Below are positions 34,059 to 37,174 of a DNA stretch of 37,174 nt, piece after piece. The position numbers and the translations under genes were made by a program. Below the pieces are notes generated by a model. That model searched no databases. It had not been told where the DNA came from and saw only the letters and a program-made list of their open reading frames with translations. The number at the start of each line of letters is the position of its first letter. The first letter of the stretch is position 1. Source of the stretch: Bacteroidales bacterium (GTDB lineage: Bacteria; Bacteroidota; Bacteroidia; Bacteroidales; Muribaculaceae); assembly GCA_020860445.1 (NCBI GenBank), contig JAJBUH010000069.1, positions 1 to 37,174 of the forward strand. The letters are read 5' to 3'.

Positions 34059-34187
34059 GAGCCTCTCCGAGGCTCGCTGGCAGGGAGGTTAAAGACCCCA
34101 GGCAGTTGCGACGCTTCGCATCGCAACTGCCTGGGGTTAACATTGTTAAGCCTCTCCGAGGCTTTGACTCGGCCATTGATGGCCGAG
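34059..34187. repeat. Cluster of four intergenic hairpins
   Basis: Stem-loops at 34059-34075 (GAGCCT/AGGCTC), 34096-34136 (a perfect 16-bp stem beginning CCCCAGGCAGTTGCGA, 9-base loop), 34148-34164 (AAGCCT/AGGCTT, same core as the first) and 34168-34187 (CTCGGCCAT/ATGGCCGAG). None has a T-run. The first and third are direct repeats of one element. They sit in the gap between the lipoprotein start and the EngB stop. Confidence 0.75.
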
Positions 34188-34238
34188 GCTGTGACTATGC
34201 CGTGGATGGCCCATGGTGACTGGGCCAGGGAGAGGGGT

Positions 34239-34254
34239 AGGCAGCAAGCTGCCT
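34239..34254 (-). terminator. Hairpin overlapping the EngB stop codon
   Basis: AGGCAGC (34239-34245), 2 bases, GCTGCCT (34248-34254): a 7-bp stem that begins within the TAG of engB on the minus strand. No T-run, so it may be a stabiliser of the 3' end rather than a terminator. Confidence 0.4.
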
Positions 34255-35062
34255 ATTCTTGGCCGGGGTCGGTGGGGCCGTCGAGGACGTCGGTGCGCTC
34301 TTTCACCTCGGCAGGGGTTACATGGTCCTTGTCGGCTGCGTCGATGGCAGCTCCCGGATATTTCTTCTCAGCCTTGATTTCCTCAGGCGTTTTTTCTGGT
34401 TTCTTGTCCATAGTTTCAGTATTTATTTGGTTATGAGTTTCTGGTTTCTCGGGCTCTTCGGCCAGCAGCGGCAGCTTGTTGAGTTGGTCTATGTAGTCCA
34501 ATATCTCGTCGCGCCCTCGTTTATCTTCGGCTGATGACAAGAATACCGGGGGGAGTTCCTCCCAGGTCTCGAGCAGCTTTTCGCAATATTTGGCCACATT
34601 GCGCGGCCCGGCTGTTTTGCCGAGTTTGTCGAGCTTGGTGAATACTATGCTGAAAGGCACATTGTTCTCAGCGAGCCATTGCATGAAGTTTAGGTCAATC
34701 TTCTGCGGCTCGTGTCGGCAGTCGATCAGCAAGAATAGGTTGGTCATCTGTTCTCGCCCCAAGATGTAATCCTTGATCATCTTGTCGATCTTGGCCAGTT
34801 CTACCTTGCTGCGCTGAGCGAAACCGTAACCGGGCAAGTCCACGATGTACCATTTGTCATTGATCAAGAAATGGTTTATGAGCATGGTTTTGCCGGGCTT
34901 GGCCGATGTCATGGCCAGGCCCTTCTTGCCGGTGAGCATATTTATTAGCGATGACTTGCCCACGTTGCTTCGGCCTATGAAGGCGTATTCGTGTAGCTCG
35001 GTATTGGGAGTCTTCTCAAGCGAGGGGCTGCTGGTTACGAAACGTGCTGCGTTGATTATCAT
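34253..35062 (-). CDS. engB: Ribosome biogenesis GTPase EngB/YsxC with C-terminal tail
   Basis: 269 residues; the GTPase core (1-197) is a normal EngB/YihA: G1 GRSNVGKSS (30-38), [10 protein letters not shown] (G2 region, 56-65), G3 DLPGYG (75-80), G4 TKLD (142-145), G5 SSA (176-178). It assists late 50S subunit assembly. Beyond residue 200 there is an unusual acidic, disordered tail of about 70 residues ([20 protein letters not shown], then [14 protein letters not shown] and [12 protein letters not shown]). Usual family length is near 200. An internal ATG at the start of [11 protein letters not shown] could start a separate 53-residue peptide. Start ATG 35062. Confidence 0.92.
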   Translation of the reverse strand: MIINAARFVTSSPSLEKTPNTELHEYAFIGRSNVGKSSLINMLTGKKGLAMTSAKPGKTMLINHFLINDKWYIVDLPGYGFAQRSKVELAKIDKMIKDYILGREQMTNLFLLIDCRHEPQKIDLNFMQWLAENNVPFSIVFTKLDKLGKTAGPRNVAKYCEKLLETWEELPPVFLSSAEDKRGRDEILDYIDQLNKLPLLAEEPEKPETHNQINTETMDKKPEKTPEEIKAEKKYPGAAIDAADKDHVTPAEVKERTDVLDGPTDPGQE

Positions 35063-35127
35063 CTTTCAGTGAATTTACTTATTTTACACACAATCTTAAC
35101 ACGCAAAAGGCCTCGTTGGTTCTGAAA

Positions 35128-35159
35128 TTTGGTCAGGTCGGAAAAAATTCGTAACTTTG
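35128..35159 (+). promoter_or_regulatory. Strong promoter of the OmpP1/FadL gene
   Basis: TTTG (35128-35131), 20 bases, TAACTTTG (35152-35159), full matches to both elements. The flank TTTGGTCAGGTC is close to the three tandem promoters at 36841-37161. The leader of about 70 bases holds a small stem (ATTCC 35182-35186 with GGAAT 35191-35195). Confidence 0.75.
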
Positions 35160-35236
35160 CACACATAATCAAAAACTGTGCATTCCGTCTGGAATACACC
35201 TTATTATATATGTGCAACTAACCAAAGAATTGCAAC

Positions 35237-36592
35237 ATGAAACGTTTGACTATTGTGGCAGCTATGCTGGGTATAGCATCTGCTGCCATGGCAGAAGGAT
35301 ATCAAGTAAACACCTTCAGCGCAAAACAAGAAGGCATGGGCCACGTTGGCGTGGGCATGAAGCTTGGCTCGGAGAGCGTAATCTTCAACCCCGGAGCCCT
35401 GACCTTTATGGACAAGACAATGGAAATCTCAGGCGCAGTGAGCGCCATATCCTCACATGTTGACTGCTATTACAACGGTTCGACCTACGAAACCAGCAAC
35501 AAGGTATCCACCCCGATGAACATCTCGGCCGCATGGCGCATCTACGACAACTTCTTTGCCGGAGTATCGTTCTACACCCCTTACGGTTCGTCGATCAACT
35601 GGGGACGCAACTGGCCGGGCGCCGCTCTCAACCAGAGTGTAGACCTCAAGATCTTCACCGTGCAGCCCACACTCTCGTGGCGCATCATCCCCAAGCTGTC
35701 AGTTGGCGCTGGCCTGATGATCACCTGGGGCAATGTTGACCTCAACAAGGGTCTGGTATCAGGCTCATCATTTGGCACGATGCTCGGTCTGCTCGGCGCA
35801 GGCTCTTGGAATGAGAATGTTTCGCCCGCATCGGCCAATCTGACTGGTTCGTCAGAACTCGCGCTTGGCGTCAATGTCGGCGCTATGTACGACATCAATA
35901 AGCAATGGACCGTAGGCGCATCTTTCCGATCCAAGATGAAGATGCATGTCAAGGCTGGCGATGTCACTGTTGAGTATGCCAACGAGACAGCACAGGCTCT
36001 TCTCGAGACCAACCTGCAGAACCTCAATTATACCAACTTCGACGCTTCGATGCCGTGCCCGTATGTGCTCACCGCTGGCGTTAGCTATAAGCCCATCGAG
36101 AAACTCATCCTGGCATTCGACCTGCAGCTTAATGGCTGGAAGGCTTATGACTATCTTGACATCACCTTTGCTGAGCAGGAGGCATTCAACCAACACCTGA
36201 AAAAGGATTATAAGAATACCCTCACTTACCACCTGGGTGCTCAGTACGCAGTTACCCCTCGTTGCGATCTGCGTTGCGGCCTGATGATCGACACATCGCC
36301 CTGCAACAAGGATTACTACAACCCCGAGACCCCGGGCACCACTCGCATCGAGCCGTCGGTGGGCTTGTCGTTCTCGCCGCTCAAGGGCTTATCGGTCGAC
36401 TTGGCGTTTATGTATGTATATGGTACCAAGGCCAAGAATTGCACTGGCGAATATGACGACTTCATCGCCAAGACCCTCAATTCGATGGTCGGCACGCAGA
36501 TTCTGCCCCCCCCACTGGCACCTTCACCGCTGACTACAAGCTACATGCCGTCATCCCCGCCATCGGCGTCAGCTATTCCTTCTAAAAAATAA
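35237..36592 (+). CDS. OmpP1/FadL/TodX family outer-membrane porin, C-terminus out of frame
   Basis: 451 residues as read, with signal peptide MKRLTIVAAMLGIASAAMA and the conserved N-terminal plug EGYQVNTFSAKQEGMGHVGVG, then SVIFNPGALTFM and many amphipathic beta strands (FFAGVSFYTPYGSSINWG, LTAGVSYKPIEKLILAFDLQ). FadL-type barrels carry fatty acids or other hydrophobic compounds across the outer membrane. After a C8 run (36506-36513) the frame becomes Pro/Ser-rich (LPPPLAPSPL). One base more (or two fewer) gives TGTFTADYKLHAVIPAIGVS then YSF and TAA at 36583-36585, the expected last strand with terminal Phe. So the true C-terminus lies in the other frame. Confidence 0.88.
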   Translation: MKRLTIVAAMLGIASAAMAEGYQVNTFSAKQEGMGHVGVGMKLGSESVIFNPGALTFMDKTMEISGAVSAISSHVDCYYNGSTYETSNKVSTPMNISAAWRIYDNFFAGVSFYTPYGSSINWGRNWPGAALNQSVDLKIFTVQPTLSWRIIPKLSVGAGLMITWGNVDLNKGLVSGSSFGTMLGLLGAGSWNENVSPASANLTGSSELALGVNVGAMYDINKQWTVGASFRSKMKMHVKAGDVTVEYANETAQALLETNLQNLNYTNFDASMPCPYVLTAGVSYKPIEKLILAFDLQLNGWKAYDYLDITFAEQEAFNQHLKKDYKNTLTYHLGAQYAVTPRCDLRCGLMIDTSPCNKDYYNPETPGTTRIEPSVGLSFSPLKGLSVDLAFMYVYGTKAKNCTGEYDDFIAKTLNSMVGTQILPPPLAPSPLTTSYMPSSPPSASAIPSKK

Positions 36593-36596
36593 GCCA

Positions 36597-36741
36597 CAGC
36601 GCTGACGCGCTGGGGAGACCATAAAGCCGCAAGGGCATAAAACCACAGCGCTGAAGCGCTGGGGAAGCCATAAAGCCACAAGGCCATAAAGCCACAAGAT
36701 CGTTGTGATTTTTATGGTTTTATGCCCTTGTGGTTTTATGG
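36597..36741. repeat. Repeat-rich region after the porin gene
   Basis: Two copies of a CAGCGC/GCGCTG hairpin (36597-36612 and 36646-36661, period 49), then AAAGCCACAAGGCCATAAAG-type repeats (about 36668-36697) that pair roughly with the complementary TTTTATGCCCTTGTGG stretch (about 36718-36741). The long stem could end transcription of the porin. No ORF of interest lies here. Confidence 0.6.
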
Positions 36742-36840
36742 GGAAGAGAGCCGCAAGGCTCGGACATAATCCTTAGGGTTTTGATTATCAGGCATGAAAC
36801 TTTATTTAACTCATTCTTTGAGGATTTTCTTCCGAAAAAG

Positions 36841-37161
36841 TTTGGTCAATTCGGAAAAAATTCCGAACTTTGCACTCGCTTTTCGAGAGGAGAGGCGCTG
36901 CAAGGGCCGCGAGGCCGCAGGAAATTGAAAGATTTTCGCAAAGAACGGATGATAAATTAAAATTCGTTAAACATCGAACAAAAATTTGGTCATGTCAAAA
37001 ATTGTTCGTAACTTTGCACTCGCTTTTCGAGAGGAACAGCGCCGCAAGGCTGAAAAGCGGAGCGGGAAATTGAAAGATTTCGGCAAAGAACAAACGAAAG
37101 ATTAAAATTCGTTAAAAGATGAACAAAAATTTGGCCATGTCAAAAATAGTTCGTAACTTTG
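36841..37161 (+). promoter_or_regulatory. Three tandem promoters in a 145-bp repeat
   Basis: TTTG-N20-GAACTTTG (36841-36872), TTTG-N20-TAACTTTG (36985-37016) and TTTG-N20-TAACTTTG (37130-37161). Each of the first two is followed by GCACTCGCTTTTCGAGAGGA, a purine-rich stretch and AAATTGAAAGATTT with a CAAAGAAC box. The repeat period is 144-145 bases. The first copy has one mismatch in the -7 element. No coding gene follows before the edge. The layout and leader resemble Bacteroidetes rRNA operon promoters, so an rrn operon just beyond the right edge is likely (inference). Confidence 0.65.
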
Positions 37162-37174
37162 CAGAGCCGTTTCG

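Noticed and set aside
36730-37073. Two short plus-strand ORFs at the right edge
   Set aside because: They run through the duplicated promoter repeat and have no coding character.
1-37174. tRNA or rRNA genes
   Set aside because: I saw no cloverleaf with a T-loop GTTCRA pattern and no rRNA sequence inside the window; only the likely upstream region of an rRNA operon at the right edge. A tRNAscan run would be decisive.

Overview
The window looks like chromosomal DNA of a gut-type Bacteroidales bacterium, most likely near Muribaculaceae or Bacteroidaceae (inference). The reasons are the many Bacteroidetes-type promoters (TTTG, about 20 bases, then TAnnTTTG), the scarcity of Shine-Dalgarno sites, a single-chain class I fumarase, a family S9B dipeptidyl peptidase, an OmpP1/FadL porin, a RhuM protein and a YgiQ radical SAM protein. 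I could not run a database search, so family names rest on motifs read from the translations.

Layout. 1-2.5 kb: an exported TPR protein split by a frameshift, then a 21-codon scrap that looks like the tail of an AAA ATPase gene beside a palindromic repeat array. 2.5-7 kb: fumarase and a glycoside hydrolase family 2 gene, the latter also split by a frameshift. 7-20 kb is accessory in character: RhuM; a decayed MntA/HepT toxin-antitoxin pair; a second ATPase-tail scrap with a 32-bp repeat array; an FtsX/MacB permease with a sigma-54 promoter and paired upstream palindromes; a 711-residue DUF262 protein; an HD-domain protein; an exported endonuclease/exonuclease/phosphatase family protein; an AbiEi/AbiEii-like pair; an unknown 159-residue protein; and a 548-residue GmrSD-like DUF262 protein with an HNH-type C-terminus. 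20-24.4 kb: YgiQ and UvrB on the minus strand. 24.6-33.5 kb: a plus-strand run of five closely packed genes (a two-receiver PEP-synthase-like protein, a coiled-coil protein, DPP-IV, a membrane protein and MiaA). 33.5-36.6 kb: a small lipoprotein, the ribosome-assembly GTPase EngB with an extra tail, and an OmpP1/FadL porin whose C-terminus is out of frame. 36.8-37.2 kb: three tandem strong-looking promoters in a 145-bp repeat, which probably drive an rRNA operon or another highly expressed gene beyond the right edge.

How it fits together. The housekeeping genes (fumarase, UvrB, MiaA, EngB) frame an accessory block with the traits of a defence or toxin-antitoxin island, part of which has decayed. 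Three large genes are disrupted exactly at homopolymer runs (A7, C5, C8). That pattern fits either sequence error or slippage-type variation and should be settled before these genes are called dead. The best candidates for new biology are the paired repeat array plus ATPase-tail loci, the sigma-54 switch in front of the FtsX permease, the DUF262/AbiE cluster, and the C8 tract in the porin.
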